A stretch of DNA of 41,686 bases from Haliea sp. Lineage in GTDB: Bacteria > Pseudomonadota > Gammaproteobacteria > Pseudomonadales > Halieaceae. Of this stretch, positions 7,073 to 15,967 are shown piece after piece. The notes under the pieces were generated by a model, which was not told the DNA's origin, did not search any database, and saw nothing but the letters and a program-made list of their open reading frames with translations. A program made the translations under genes and the position numbers. Numbering within the stretch: the first letter of the stretch is position 1; the number at the start of each line of letters is the position of its first letter. The DNA lies in assembly GCA_002862985.1 (NCBI GenBank), contig PKCY01000296.1, positions 1-41,686 of the forward strand. The letters run 5' to 3'.

Positions 7073-9748
7073 TTAGGCTTGTTCTGTAATCCGGTTGAGC
7101 ACATAAGTGAGTACGCCACCGGCGCGGTAGTATTGGACCTCTACCATCGTATCCAGGCGGGATTGCAGTTGAATTTCACGGCGCTCTCCAGATGGATAGT
7201 GAATCACCGCAGGAAATATTTGTTTGGGAGACAGCTCCCCCTCCAGACCAAGAATGTCAAACGTTTCGTCGCCCTCCAGTTCCAGCGTCTTGCGTGTTTC
7301 TCCAGCCATGAACTGCACCGGGAGCACGCCCATGCCAACCAGGTTGGAGCGGTGGATACGCTCGAAACTTTCTACGATGACGGCCTTGACGCCCAATAAC
7401 AACGTGCCCTTGGCGGCCCAGTCGCGACTAGAGCCGGTACCGTATTCTTTGCCTGCGACCACCACGGTGCTGAGGCCTCGGGCGACGTAGTCCATGGCGG
7501 CATCGTAGATGAACAAGGGCTCGGTTTGGCCGTGTAGATGTGTATAACCTCCCTCCAGACTTGGAGTCATCTCGTTGCGAATACGAATATTACCGAACGT
7601 GCCGCGCATCATGACCTGATGGTTTCCGCGGCGAGAGCCGTAGGAGTTGAAGTTGCTTTCGGCAACATTATGATCTCGTAGATACTGCGCCGCCGGACTG
7701 TCCAGTGGAATCGTACCGGCCGGAGAAATGTGGTCGGTTGTTACGGAGTCTCCCAGCATAGCGAGCATGGGTGCGCCAAGAATATCGCTGCGGTTGCCCT
7801 GATACTGTTCATCGAAAAACGGTGGGAGTTGAATGTAAGTGGAATCGTCGGAAAATTCGTAGGTGGCGCCATCGCCGGTCTCGATGCTTTGCCAGTCGTC
7901 ACCACCGTCAAATACCGCACTGTACTGTTTGTTGAACATGCCCTTGTCAACCGTCCGCACTAAATGTGCTATCTCTTCATTGCTGGGCCATATATCGCGC
8001 AGATACACGGGCTTTCCTTCCGAATCCTCACCTAGCGGGTCCTGGCTGAGATCGATGCGGGTAGTGCCTGCCAGTGCGTAGGCGACCACCAACGGTGGCG
8101 ACGCGAGCCAGTTGGCTTTTACCAGTGGGTGTATGCGACCTTCAAAATTGCGGTTGCCCGAAAGCACCGAACAGGCCACGAGGTCATTGGAGGTGATCGT
8201 CTCTGCCACGGGCGCTGGCAGTGGGCCGGAGTTGCCAATGCAGGTAGTGCAGCCATACCCGACCAGATTGAAGCCCAGGTCGTTCAGTGAGTCCTGCAGG
8301 CCAGCCTTAATCAGGTAGTCGGTAACGACCTTTGAGCCAGGAGCCAGCGACGATTTCACCCAGGGCTTGCGTTGCAGGCCTCGCGCAAGAGCATTTCGTG
8401 CCATTAATCCTGCGCCGATCATTACCGCAGGATTTGAGGTGTTTGTGCAAGAAGTGATGGCAGCAATGACTACATCGCCGTGGTGCATGTTTACCTCGCC
8501 TTCGCCTACCGGGAATGCTGTATCACGCTGACTGGATTTGCCATCCAATTCAATAAACTGATCGGTCGCGGCTTGCAATTCCTTTACAGAGACTCTGTCC
8601 TGAGGTCGGCGAGGTCCGGCCAGGTTGGGCTCAACGGTGGACATATCAAGGTTCAGCGTCGCGGAAAAAGTTGGTGTGGCGTAATCCTCACCTCGCCACA
8701 TGCCCTGGGCTTTACAGTAGGCTTCTACCAACTGCACTGAGTGTTCATCGCGATCGGTAAGTCGCAGGTAAGTGAGGGTCTGCTCATCGACCGGGAAGAA
8801 CCCACAGGTGGCGCCGTACTCCGGTGCCATATTGGCGATTGTCGCGCGATCTGACAAAGGCAAATGATCCAGCCCACTGCCATAGAATTCCACAAATTTT
8901 CCCACCACACCGTGCGTCCTGAGCATTTGCACCACCTGCAATACAAGGTCAGTAGCGGTAATGCCCTCGCACATTTTGCCTGTGAGCTCAAAGCCCACGA
9001 CATCCGGTATCAGCATTGAAATGGGTTGTCCGAGCATTGCCGCTTCGGCCTCAATACCGCCGACGCCCCAGCCTAAAACGCCCAGGCTGTTGATCATCGT
9101 CGTATGGCTGTCAGTGCCTACCAGTGTGTCGGGATATGTGAGAACTTCTCCATCTGAAGTGTGCTGCCAGATAACCTGGGCAAGGTACTCCAGATTTACC
9201 TGGTGACAAATGCCGGTGCCGGGCGGCACCACCCGGAAATCATCGAACGCTCCCTTGCCCCATTTCAGGAATTGATAACGCTCGAGATTGCGTTCCATTT
9301 CCATGGCAACGTTTTGTGCAAAGGCATTGTCGCTGGCAAATTTGTCGATACTGACGGAGTGATCGATCACCAGATCAACCGGTGACAGTGGGTTGATTTT
9401 TTGCGGGTCGATGCCGCGTTTGACCAACGCGTCGCGCATTGCAGCAAGATCCACCACTGCGGGGACCCCGGTAAAGTCCTGCATGAGTACTCGGGCGGGG
9501 TGATAGGCGATTTCCTGATCGGAACCATGCCCGGCGCTTGCGGCGAGAGTTTCGATGTCCTGGCGGGAACAACTGATGCCGTCTTCATGGCGCAGTAGAT
9601 TCTCAAGTAACACCTTGGTGCACACCGGCAAGCGGCTTGCGGTGGCGTGACCCTTTAGTTCTCCTCCATTGACGGCGAAGTACTGATAATTTTTACTCCC
9701 TGCTTGCAGGGTGGACAGTGTGCCGAGCGAGTTTTTGGACGTTTTCAT
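7073..9748 (-). CDS. acnA: Aconitate hydratase A (AcnA)
   Basis: This 891-residue monomeric aconitase isomerises citrate to isocitrate with a [4Fe-4S] cluster. The cluster ligands are Cys434 (ITSCTNTSNP), Cys500 and Cys503 (GCTTCIGNSG). Substrate-binding blocks DSHTTM, DHISPAGTI, YGSRRGNH and GSSRDWAAKG are all present in the usual order, with the swivelling domain at the C-terminus. Length equals that of E. coli AcnA (891 aa). It heads the acnA-fumC pair. In E. coli both AcnA and FumC are the stress-tolerant isozymes, so the pairing may serve TCA flux under oxidative or iron stress; this is inference. The 690-bp upstream gap is long enough for complex control, but I see no clear operator. 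The alternative 2-methylcitrate-type AcnD is unlikely because no prp genes are nearby. Confidence 0.96.
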   Translation of the reverse strand: MKTSKNSLGTLSTLQAGSKNYQYFAVNGGELKGHATASRLPVCTKVLLENLLRHEDGISCSRQDIETLAASAGHGSDQEIAYHPARVLMQDFTGVPAVVDLAAMRDALVKRGIDPQKINPLSPVDLVIDHSVSIDKFASDNAFAQNVAMEMERNLERYQFLKWGKGAFDDFRVVPPGTGICHQVNLEYLAQVIWQHTSDGEVLTYPDTLVGTDSHTTMINSLGVLGWGVGGIEAEAAMLGQPISMLIPDVVGFELTGKMCEGITATDLVLQVVQMLRTHGVVGKFVEFYGSGLDHLPLSDRATIANMAPEYGATCGFFPVDEQTLTYLRLTDRDEHSVQLVEAYCKAQGMWRGEDYATPTFSATLNLDMSTVEPNLAGPRRPQDRVSVKELQAATDQFIELDGKSSQRDTAFPVGEGEVNMHHGDVVIAAITSCTNTSNPAVMIGAGLMARNALARGLQRKPWVKSSLAPGSKVVTDYLIKAGLQDSLNDLGFNLVGYGCTTCIGNSGPLPAPVAETITSNDLVACSVLSGNRNFEGRIHPLVKANWLASPPLVVAYALAGTTRIDLSQDPLGEDSEGKPVYLRDIWPSNEEIAHLVRTVDKGMFNKQYSAVFDGGDDWQSIETGDGATYEFSDDSTYIQLPPFFDEQYQGNRSDILGAPMLAMLGDSVTTDHISPAGTIPLDSPAAQYLRDHNVAESNFNSYGSRRGNHQVMMRGTFGNIRIRNEMTPSLEGGYTHLHGQTEPLFIYDAAMDYVARGLSTVVVAGKEYGTGSSRDWAAKGTLLLGVKAVIVESFERIHRSNLVGMGVLPVQFMAGETRKTLELEGDETFDILGLEGELSPKQIFPAVIHYPSGERREIQLQSRLDTMVEVQYYRAGGVLTYVLNRITEQA

Positions 9749-10439
9749 AGGGATTTCCTGATTCGACAGTCGGGTGAAAGTATAGAGGAAGAGCGTCTCT
9801 CTTGCTTACGGAACTCGCGACGTTCCGATTGATAGGCGGACTACAAAGCACCCAGCGGTGGGCGAAACGCTGAAGAGTATATATCAGTCGTACTTAACCC
9901 GCTTTTTTCTATCATACTCGATTATTGTCTGTAGTTTGTTACAACGCTAATAAATTTTAAATGACAATTTTGGGTGTAATTATGCCGAGATTCGTACCCT
10001 TCAGTCTCGCGGAAGTCTCAGATGGTGTCTGGTGCAGCTTCGAAACTGAACAGGAGCTGATTCTATCTGGGCTTTGAATGAGAACGGCCATCGCCAACGA
10101 AAACAGTGATGACCAACGTGTGCTGCCCACCGCCAGCAATGAGACAGAAGCAATCATGAGAGGGGAGCGACGAGTGATAAGTGATGGATTCGAATAGACC
10201 CGCAAGTATCTGGGTTCAAAATCAAGAGTAAGCAGCTATCTGGTTTGAAGAAAAAACGTTCGTTGTAACCCACATGTCACATTAGCAGAGTCGCGCTCTC
10301 GCCTCGCGAACTGTGATAAAATATTGACGCTGCAAGTGAATCGACCGACTTTCTGGCGACATCCGTGGCTCGGCGTTGATTTATTTTCAAAAAGCTCTAT
10401 GTTGGTGGACTCCATATTTCCGCATACGGGGATGCAATA
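9749..10439. other. Long intergenic region between divergent acnA and AI-2E permease gene
   Basis: About 690 bases separate two divergent genes. No known RNA or conserved gene is recognisable. The segment next to acnA is A/T-rich around 9880-9960 and probably carries its promoter. The middle contains two small same-frame plus-strand ORFs (9961-10077 and 10078-10197). The last 200 bases lead to the AI-2E gene, whose ATG follows a GGGG stretch. Confidence 0.55.
9961..10197 (+). pseudogene. Two abutting mini-ORFs in one frame (possible gene remnant)
   Basis: An ATG at 9961 opens 38 codons ending in TGA (10075-10077). The next codon is ATG (10078), which opens a further 39 codons ending in TAG (10195-10197), in the same frame. 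Read through, this would be a 78-codon ORF broken by one stop. The second half is acidic and polar and looks protein-like. No ribosome-binding site is visible before 9961 and I recognise no family. It could be a decayed small gene, two tiny genes, or chance in a long non-coding region. Confidence 0.2.
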
Positions 10440-11522
10440 ATGCAGACGAAATTTGAAGCTGGCTCCCATCGCGTCGTTTTATTGCTATTCCTGGCCGTCG
10501 CATTGTATGCCTGCTACTGGATGGTAAAGCCGTTCCTTGAGCCAATTGTCATGGCCATTTTGATTGGCTTGCTGGCTTATCCGCTTCATCAACGGCTGGT
10601 TGTTGCATTGGGAGGGCGTAACACCACAGCATCGCTGTTAAGTTGTCTTATATTGTTGCTAATCATTGTTATTCCTACTCTGGTGCTATTAGTGGCAGTG
10701 CTCAGGCAGGGGATCAGTTACTCCGTTGTCGTCAGTGAATGGGCGACGCAGGAAAATGTTCACCAATTGATGTTGCAGCCCTGGGTGCTTGAAGCGAAGT
10801 CCTGGGTGACAAAAGTGGTTCCTGATGGCGCACTAGAGCCTGAAAATATCAGGAACAGAGCGTTGGCGGCAGCTGGATTAATGGGGAAGCAATTTGCCGG
10901 CGTGTCGACAACCATACTGGGCAGCTTTACCCGGGTTATCATTAATTTCCTATTGTTGCTGTTTGTGTTGTTTTTTGTGATGCGAGACCACGATAAATTG
11001 ATGGGGTTTCTGCATCGCGCTCTACCACTGTCGCGCTCTCAAGAAGATATCTTGTTTCAAGAGGTGAAGACTGTCAGCAAATCTGCTTTGCTGGGGTCGT
11101 TGTTAACCGCCATAACTCAGGGGGCGGTAGGGGGCTTTGGATTGTGGCTAGCGGGTTTCCCTGGGGTTTTTTGGGGCGCAGTTATGGCATTTACTTCGCT
11201 GATTCCGCTGGTGGGAACGGCGCTGATCTGGGTGCCTGCGGCTCTTTTTCTGTTGGTGACAGGCGAATCGGAATGGGCAATATTCCTGGTGGTGTGGGGT
11301 GTGCTGGTGGTTGGTTCAATCGATAATTTTCTGCGCCCTTTGTTCATGCAGGGCGCGAGTATGAGCACGGTAGTGGTGTTTTTCTCACTGATTGGTGGTT
11401 TACACCTGTTTGGTCTGGTTGGGTTGATCTATGGACCACTGATTTTTTCAATAGCATTGGTATTGTTCAGGCTTTACGAGAAAGAGTTTTCCGAGTTTCT
11501 GGATTCCCAAAACAGTAGCTAG
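10440..11522 (+). CDS. AI-2E transporter family permease (PerM/TqsA-like)
   Basis: This 360-residue inner-membrane protein has about eight hydrophobic segments in the pattern of the AI-2 exporter superfamily. A pair of helices lies near residues 12-50, another pair near 60-85, and a soluble stretch rich in charged residues spans about 90-150. A cluster of helices after residue 155 includes the family block around the GLWLAGFPGVFWGAVMAF region, followed by LIPLVGTALIW. Members export autoinducer-2 (TqsA) or sodium/protons, or have unknown substrates, so no substrate is claimed. The ATG at 10440 is preceded by GGGG at about the right distance. Its stop codon overlaps the convergent acyl-CoA synthetase stop, and no terminator separates them. 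Confidence 0.88.
   Translation: MQTKFEAGSHRVVLLLFLAVALYACYWMVKPFLEPIVMAILIGLLAYPLHQRLVVALGGRNTTASLLSCLILLLIIVIPTLVLLVAVLRQGISYSVVVSEWATQENVHQLMLQPWVLEAKSWVTKVVPDGALEPENIRNRALAAAGLMGKQFAGVSTTILGSFTRVIINFLLLLFVLFFVMRDHDKLMGFLHRALPLSRSQEDILFQEVKTVSKSALLGSLLTAITQGAVGGFGLWLAGFPGVFWGAVMAFTSLIPLVGTALIWVPAALFLLVTGESEWAIFLVVWGVLVVGSIDNFLRPLFMQGASMSTVVVFFSLIGGLHLFGLVGLIYGPLIFSIALVLFRLYEKEFSEFLDSQNSS
11519..11522. other. CTAG shared by two convergent stop codons
   Basis: The palindrome CTAG supplies TAG for the AI-2E gene (11520-11522, plus) and TAG for the acyl-CoA synthetase (11519-11521, minus). The two coding regions therefore overlap by four bases and leave no room for a terminator between them. 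Confidence 0.9.
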
Positions 11523-13114
11523 TACTCATCCGAAAAGCGGGCGCCCGTCTTTTCTGGCGTGTTCTGGCTACTCTGAGCTCCGTATTGCCTCCGCAACAGG
11601 GGCTTGTCGACCTTGCCAGCGGCATTAAGCGGTAAATCCTCCACGCGAAACCAATGCTTTGGTATTTTGTAACCGGCAAGAAACCTGCGACAGTGATCAG
11701 ACAGCTCCCTATTGCTGATGACGTCGTCAGGTTTGATTACCGCGCAAACACACTCTCCCCAATCTGCATCTGCAAGACCGATGACGGCGCAGTCTCTTAC
11801 AGCGCTGTGCTGACGCAATACTTCCTCCACTTCTCTGGAGGCGACATTTTCCCCGCCACTGATGATCATGTCTTTCTTGCGATCAACAATATAAAGGTAC
11901 CCCTCCTCGTCGAAGCGGCCGATATCGCCAGTATGTAACCAGTCATGATTCAACGTATTTGCAGTGGCTGCGCTATCGTTCCAGTATCCATCCATGCATT
12001 GTTGTGCCTGCACCAGAATTTCGCCGGGCTCACCGGTAGCGCATGTTGCCCCGTTATCGTCCAACAACTTCAATTGCGCGGTTGGCAGCGGTTTGCCTAC
12101 CGATTGCAGAAGATGAGGTTTATCCCTTGCAGCGAGTTGGTGATCCGCCACGGTAAGGAACGCCACGCTCCCGGATAACTCTGTCATTCCATAACTCTGA
12201 CACAGACCGACATCGGTATCGGCCAGCAGTCGCTGCAACAAGCTTTGTGGCATTGCAGAGGCACCGTAACCAATAGTTCGCACTGACTGTAAATCGGTTG
12301 GGTGAAATTCGGGGTGATCAAGCAGCAGTGCGATCATCGTGGGCGCCAGTGACATCGTGGTTACATTCAGTTCGCGGCAGGCAGCTATCGTAGCGGCGGC
12401 ATCGAAGGAGCGGGCGAGCACTACAGCGGCACCATACAAGTGCTGCAGCAGGACATTGTGAGCCGCTACATGGAATAGCGGAAACGGATAGTAGAATTTG
12501 TCACCGGGCTCGACCGGACGTGCAAGTGCTGCCGATTGTAGCCCCGCCATAAAAGAGCGGTGGGTCAGCATGGCGCCTTTGGGTCGTCCGGTAGAACCGG
12601 AGGTGAAGAGTATCCATACGGGATCTTCCGGTTTGGTGAGCGGAAGGTCGGCGGTGCGAGCTGATTGACGCCAATCGATATAGTCTCCGTTCAAGAGGAT
12701 AACGTTGACACCGCTTGGGAAGTCGGCATGAGCTAGGAGGGGCCCAAGTAAATCGGGGTCGGCAAATAAGGTGGTGGCGCCCGAGGACTGCAATTGATAG
12801 AGCAGCTCTGCCGCTGCCAGTCTGGCGTTGAGGGGAACCATAACCCTTCCGCTGGCGGGAACTGCGTAGAGTAACTCCACAAATGCCGGGCAGTTCCATG
12901 ACAGTATTGCAATGCGCTCACCAGGTTTGCCCTGCGCTGCCAAGCGAGCAGCTGCAGCCTGGACGTTGTGGTTCAGGGTGGCGTAGTTCACCGCGTTTCC
13001 CTGCCACCACAGCGCAACCCCATCCGGCTGGGCGCTACTTTGTTCGGCCGGTATTTGGTGTAACTGCGAACAAGCTGGTGCACTAGAAAATAGTGCGCTT
13101 TTACTTTTACTCAC
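11519..13114 (-). CDS. Acyl-CoA synthetase, class I adenylate-forming (last gene of D-Glu operon)
   Basis: This 531-residue AMP-binding enzyme should activate a carboxylic acid as acyl-AMP and then acyl-CoA. The P-loop-like motif TSGSTGRPKG is at 171-180. The adenine motif QSYGMTE, the ribose Asp in HTGDIGRFDEEGYLYIVDRKKD, the hinge region SGGENVASREVEE and a C-terminal lysine (NAAGKVDK) are all present. The start is GTG at 13114; no ATG lies near. It is the last gene of the minus-strand operon, 35 bp after alr. Substrate cannot be read from sequence; medium/long-chain or aromatic acids are both possible. Its role beside D-glutamate genes is unclear, and it may simply be co-transcribed. Confidence 0.88.
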   Translation of the reverse strand: MSKSKSALFSSAPACSQLHQIPAEQSSAQPDGVALWWQGNAVNYATLNHNVQAAAARLAAQGKPGERIAILSWNCPAFVELLYAVPASGRVMVPLNARLAAAELLYQLQSSGATTLFADPDLLGPLLAHADFPSGVNVILLNGDYIDWRQSARTADLPLTKPEDPVWILFTSGSTGRPKGAMLTHRSFMAGLQSAALARPVEPGDKFYYPFPLFHVAAHNVLLQHLYGAAVVLARSFDAAATIAACRELNVTTMSLAPTMIALLLDHPEFHPTDLQSVRTIGYGASAMPQSLLQRLLADTDVGLCQSYGMTELSGSVAFLTVADHQLAARDKPHLLQSVGKPLPTAQLKLLDDNGATCATGEPGEILVQAQQCMDGYWNDSAATANTLNHDWLHTGDIGRFDEEGYLYIVDRKKDMIISGGENVASREVEEVLRQHSAVRDCAVIGLADADWGECVCAVIKPDDVISNRELSDHCRRFLAGYKIPKHWFRVEDLPLNAAGKVDKPLLRRQYGAQSSQNTPEKTGARFSDEY

Positions 13115-13149
13115 GCGTGGGTCCGAACTTCTGGGTCGCGTGACTAACG

Positions 13150-14229
13150 CTATTCACTGACCACGATTCTTGGTGTTCGCGCAGGCATGCGCGTGGTGAG
13201 TTCGTAACCGGTGGTATTTGCGCAATGCGCCACTTCTGCCAGTGATAGTCCTTTGCCCCACAGTACCACCTCGTCGCCGAGTTGCACCTGCGGCAGGTCT
13301 GTGACATCGACGGTTATCATGTCCATCGAAACTCTTCCTGCCAGCGAAGCTCGCTGTCCATTGATCAATACCGGCGTACTATCGGTCGCCTGGCGCGGGT
13401 AACCGTCACCGTAACCGATGGCGACGGTGGCAATTTTTGACGCTCGTTCAGCTATCCACTTAGCGTCGTAGCCTACAGTTTCACCGGTGGGAATATCGCG
13501 TAAGGAGATTACAGCAGAGGTGAGCGCCATTACCGGTTTTAGGGATCGAGCATTCGCATGCTCAACCAGAAGTGGGGAGTTGCCGTAGAGCATATAACCC
13601 GGACGAACCCACTCGTAATGCGCCTGAGGCCAAGCCAGTACGCCGGCTGAATTTGCTGCGCTGCGCAGTGCATTTAAAGACAGCGCATCGAATCGGGCTA
13701 TTTGGTCGTGCGTTTTTTGACTGGTGATATCATCCGCCGTGGCGAAGTGGGTATAGGTGACGATATCGGTGGCAGCATTTGCACTGGCCGTAAGACGACG
13801 GTGATAGCCTTTGGCTTGGTCAGGCGCTACGCCCAGCCGATTCATGCCCGTATTCACTTTCAGCCAGCAGTGCAACGGCGTTGTAAGCTTGGAATCTTCG
13901 AGCCATTTCAATTGCTGCTCATTGCCAATTGTCAGCCACAAGCCAAGTTGTGCTGCAGTGTTTATTTCCGCTTCTTCGAACACACCCTCCAGTAAGAGAA
14001 CGGGACTGGTTACGCCGCAATCGCGCAACTCAAGCGCTTCCTCGAGGCAGGCCACGCCCAGAGCGTCGACGTGGGATTGTAATGCGGTGGCGATGATTGG
14101 CGCGCCGTGGCCATAAGCATTGGCTTTTATTACAGCCAGCATCTTTGACTGTGGTGCGAGTTGGCGTGCGACGCTGACATTGTGCCTCAGTGCACCGAGA
14201 TCGAGTTCTGCTTGATTGGGTCTGGCCAT
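13150..14229 (-). CDS. alr: Alanine racemase
   Basis: This 359-residue, PLP-dependent fold-type III enzyme interconverts L- and D-alanine. The PLP lysine is Lys35 in the AVIKANAYGHG motif, the opposing catalytic tyrosine is Tyr273 in IGYGDGYPR, and the C-terminal barrel contains GRVSMDM. Length equals E. coli Alr (359 aa). Its ATG overlaps the stop of the upstream aminotransferase gene (TGATG, sharing base 14229), so translation is probably coupled. Many gammaproteobacteria keep alr beside dnaB; here it sits in a D-amino-acid/5-oxoproline operon, suggesting either the only alr serving two purposes or a second, catabolic copy. All catalytic residues are present. Confidence 0.95.
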   Translation of the reverse strand: MARPNQAELDLGALRHNVSVARQLAPQSKMLAVIKANAYGHGAPIIATALQSHVDALGVACLEEALELRDCGVTSPVLLLEGVFEEAEINTAAQLGLWLTIGNEQQLKWLEDSKLTTPLHCWLKVNTGMNRLGVAPDQAKGYHRRLTASANAATDIVTYTHFATADDITSQKTHDQIARFDALSLNALRSAANSAGVLAWPQAHYEWVRPGYMLYGNSPLLVEHANARSLKPVMALTSAVISLRDIPTGETVGYDAKWIAERASKIATVAIGYGDGYPRQATDSTPVLINGQRASLAGRVSMDMITVDVTDLPQVQLGDEVVLWGKGLSLAEVAHCANTTGYELTTRMPARTPRIVVSE

Positions 14230-15086
14230 CAGAAGTCAAATTTGTGCGCAGTGTACAGTGTTTGTGCCGCCAGCCATACGTCGCCAATACTACCATTTGC
14301 AACGGGGCGACCATCCACCTCGATCACCGGAGCGATTTCTTTGCTGGAACTGGACAACCAGACTTCGTCCGCATCATTTAGCTCTTCAAGCGTGACGATG
14401 CGCTCCTCCACGGGAATGCCACCGTCTCGGCGTAGAATGTCAAGGAGCATATAGCGTGTAATTCCCGGGAGCTTCTGCTCGTCCAGCAAAGGGGTCGCCA
14501 CAGCGCCATCTTTAATGACATAGACATTGCATGCCGCAGCCTCTGTCAGTTCGCCGAGGTTGTTGTACAGGATTGTTTCGTTCTGTCCCTGGGCATAACC
14601 TTGCTGGAAGTGCATGACGTTGCCCAGTAACGACGTGGATTTGATGTTGCAGCGACGCCAGCGCATATCCTCGGCGGTGGCGACAGTGTACGTTACGGCA
14701 GAGGCCTTATCGGCTATCGGCGCGGGCGGAATGTCGTAGGCGAACGCGTAAACGGTAGGGGTGATCCCTTCGGGATAGGCATGACTGCGCTGGGTATCTG
14801 CACCGCGGCTGATATGCAGATAAATGCCCAGATCGCCACCTCCATTGTAGGCGATCAACTGCTTGGCGATGTCCCGCCATTCATTGTGATCCAGTGGCAC
14901 CTGAATTTCGACCGCGTCCAGTCCTCTTAGCATGCGATCCAGGTGTGGCTTAAACCCAACCATCTGACCCTTGTGCGAGGGGATGACCTCATAGATGCCA
15001 TCACCAAACAGGAAGCCGCGATCCATGGGTGAGATTCGCGCTTCGCGCATTGGCATGAAATCACCATTTAAATAGACCATACTCAT
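14229..15086 (-). CDS. dat: D-amino-acid aminotransferase-like, class IV
   Basis: This is a class IV PLP aminotransferase of the D-alanine transaminase type, which typically runs D-Ala + 2-oxoglutarate to pyruvate + D-Glu. The family N-terminus MVYLNGDFMPMREARISPMDRG is followed by FLFGDGIYEV. The PLP lysine lies in the RCNIKSTSLLGNV block, and the cofactor-contacting Glu in ELTEAAACN. The frame is open from a GTG at 15122, directly after the preceding stop, but that adds residues unlike the family. ATG at 15086, with GGGAGA 12 nt before it, fits better; ATG at 15080 is also possible. Its stop overlaps the alr start. Branched-chain aminotransferase or aminodeoxychorismate lyase are alternatives within class IV, but the block around the lysine and the neighbour alr favour D-amino acids. 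Confidence 0.85.
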   Translation of the reverse strand: MSMVYLNGDFMPMREARISPMDRGFLFGDGIYEVIPSHKGQMVGFKPHLDRMLRGLDAVEIQVPLDHNEWRDIAKQLIAYNGGGDLGIYLHISRGADTQRSHAYPEGITPTVYAFAYDIPPAPIADKASAVTYTVATAEDMRWRRCNIKSTSLLGNVMHFQQGYAQGQNETILYNNLGELTEAAACNVYVIKDGAVATPLLDEQKLPGITRYMLLDILRRDGGIPVEERIVTLEELNDADEVWLSSSSKEIAPVIEVDGRPVANGSIGDVWLAAQTLYTAHKFDF

Positions 15087-15122
15087 ATCTGTGCCCATTC
15101 TCCCATAGAAAAGCTCGAACAC

Positions 15123-15965
15123 TTAGTCGTGCGTGAAATTAGTCAGTGCGCGCAGTTGCGCAATAACGCGCAGCCCCTCAGTTGCATCCAGTCCGTCCTC
15201 GGTGGGCGTATTTTCACCGGTGACACCATCGACACTCCCGCAAGCGCAGAGGTAGTCCAGAAGCTGCAGCGGCGAAACGTCTCCCAGCAGATCCCGGCCT
15301 GCCCAAAAAGCCAGCCAGGCAATTAGGCCGTAGGCTCCCCAATTGGATACATCGGCCACTAACAGCTCATCACAGCGGGTGACGGATGGGCGGATGTCGA
15401 TTTCCTGAAGGGCAACTGTGATATTCCCCATTCCGATTTCGTTGCCGCCGTCACCAATGGCAATGGTAGGGCAGTTGGCCTGGCTAATGAAGGGGTCGAA
15501 AAAGGGACAGTGTGGGGTGATGTCCTCTGAGTGCATATTATAATAGAGACCGTCGGCAGCGATTCCTGGCAGTTCGATTGAAACAACGGCCTGTGGTTGT
15601 ATTTTCGACAGTAAAGTCGTCGCTTTAGCGCGGCCAGCATGGAGATCCCACGCCGAAAACTCCACTACGTTGTAGTCATTTGCCAGCACCCCAGACAGCG
15701 GCGGGCCGCAGGCGATGATCGGTTTTGCGCCCAGCAGATGCAGTGCCCGGTATAGCGCGATAGCGCCAACAGGCCCATCAGTCTCGAAGGAGTCGGCAAC
15801 TGGAAAGCCGGTCGCAATGATTACCGGCCCTTTAAGATCCCGAAGAAGTCTAGCGCCGCGCAAAAAATAACCGGGCTTTAATGCGGCGCTGGCTATTTTC
15901 ATGTAACGCAGGTTCCGCGCGACCAATAGCTGCTCCATCGCGTAACTCAATTGCAGTTCGTCCAT
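15123..15965 (-). CDS. D-glutamate cyclase C-terminal domain protein (DUF4392)
   Basis: This 280-residue protein is a stand-alone version of DUF4392, the C-terminal domain of animal mitochondrial D-glutamate cyclase (DGLUCY), which converts D-Glu to 5-oxo-D-proline. Diagnostic blocks are IATGFP (50-55), ETDGPVGA (61-68), SIELPG (129-134), YNMHSEDIT (142-150) and IGDGGNEIGMGN (170-181); glycine/Asp/Glu-rich loops suggest a nucleotide- or phosphate-binding-like site. Only 2 bp separate it from pxpC upstream, and its TAA abuts the next open frame, so it is embedded in the operon. The other half of DGLUCY, DUF1445, is the first gene of the same operon. Cyclase activity is inferred from the animal enzyme; whether both proteins are needed in bacteria I cannot tell from sequence. 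Confidence 0.85.
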   Translation of the reverse strand: MDELQLSYAMEQLLVARNLRYMKIASAALKPGYFLRGARLLRDLKGPVIIATGFPVADSFETDGPVGAIALYRALHLLGAKPIIACGPPLSGVLANDYNVVEFSAWDLHAGRAKATTLLSKIQPQAVVSIELPGIAADGLYYNMHSEDITPHCPFFDPFISQANCPTIAIGDGGNEIGMGNITVALQEIDIRPSVTRCDELLVADVSNWGAYGLIAWLAFWAGRDLLGDVSPLQLLDYLCACGSVDGVTGENTPTEDGLDATEGLRVIAQLRALTNFTHD

Positions 15966-15967
15966 GG

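Noticed and set aside
10075-10080. In-frame TGA as a possible selenocysteine codon
   Set aside because: No known selenoprotein family, no evident downstream SECIS-like hairpin, and the ORF itself is doubtful.
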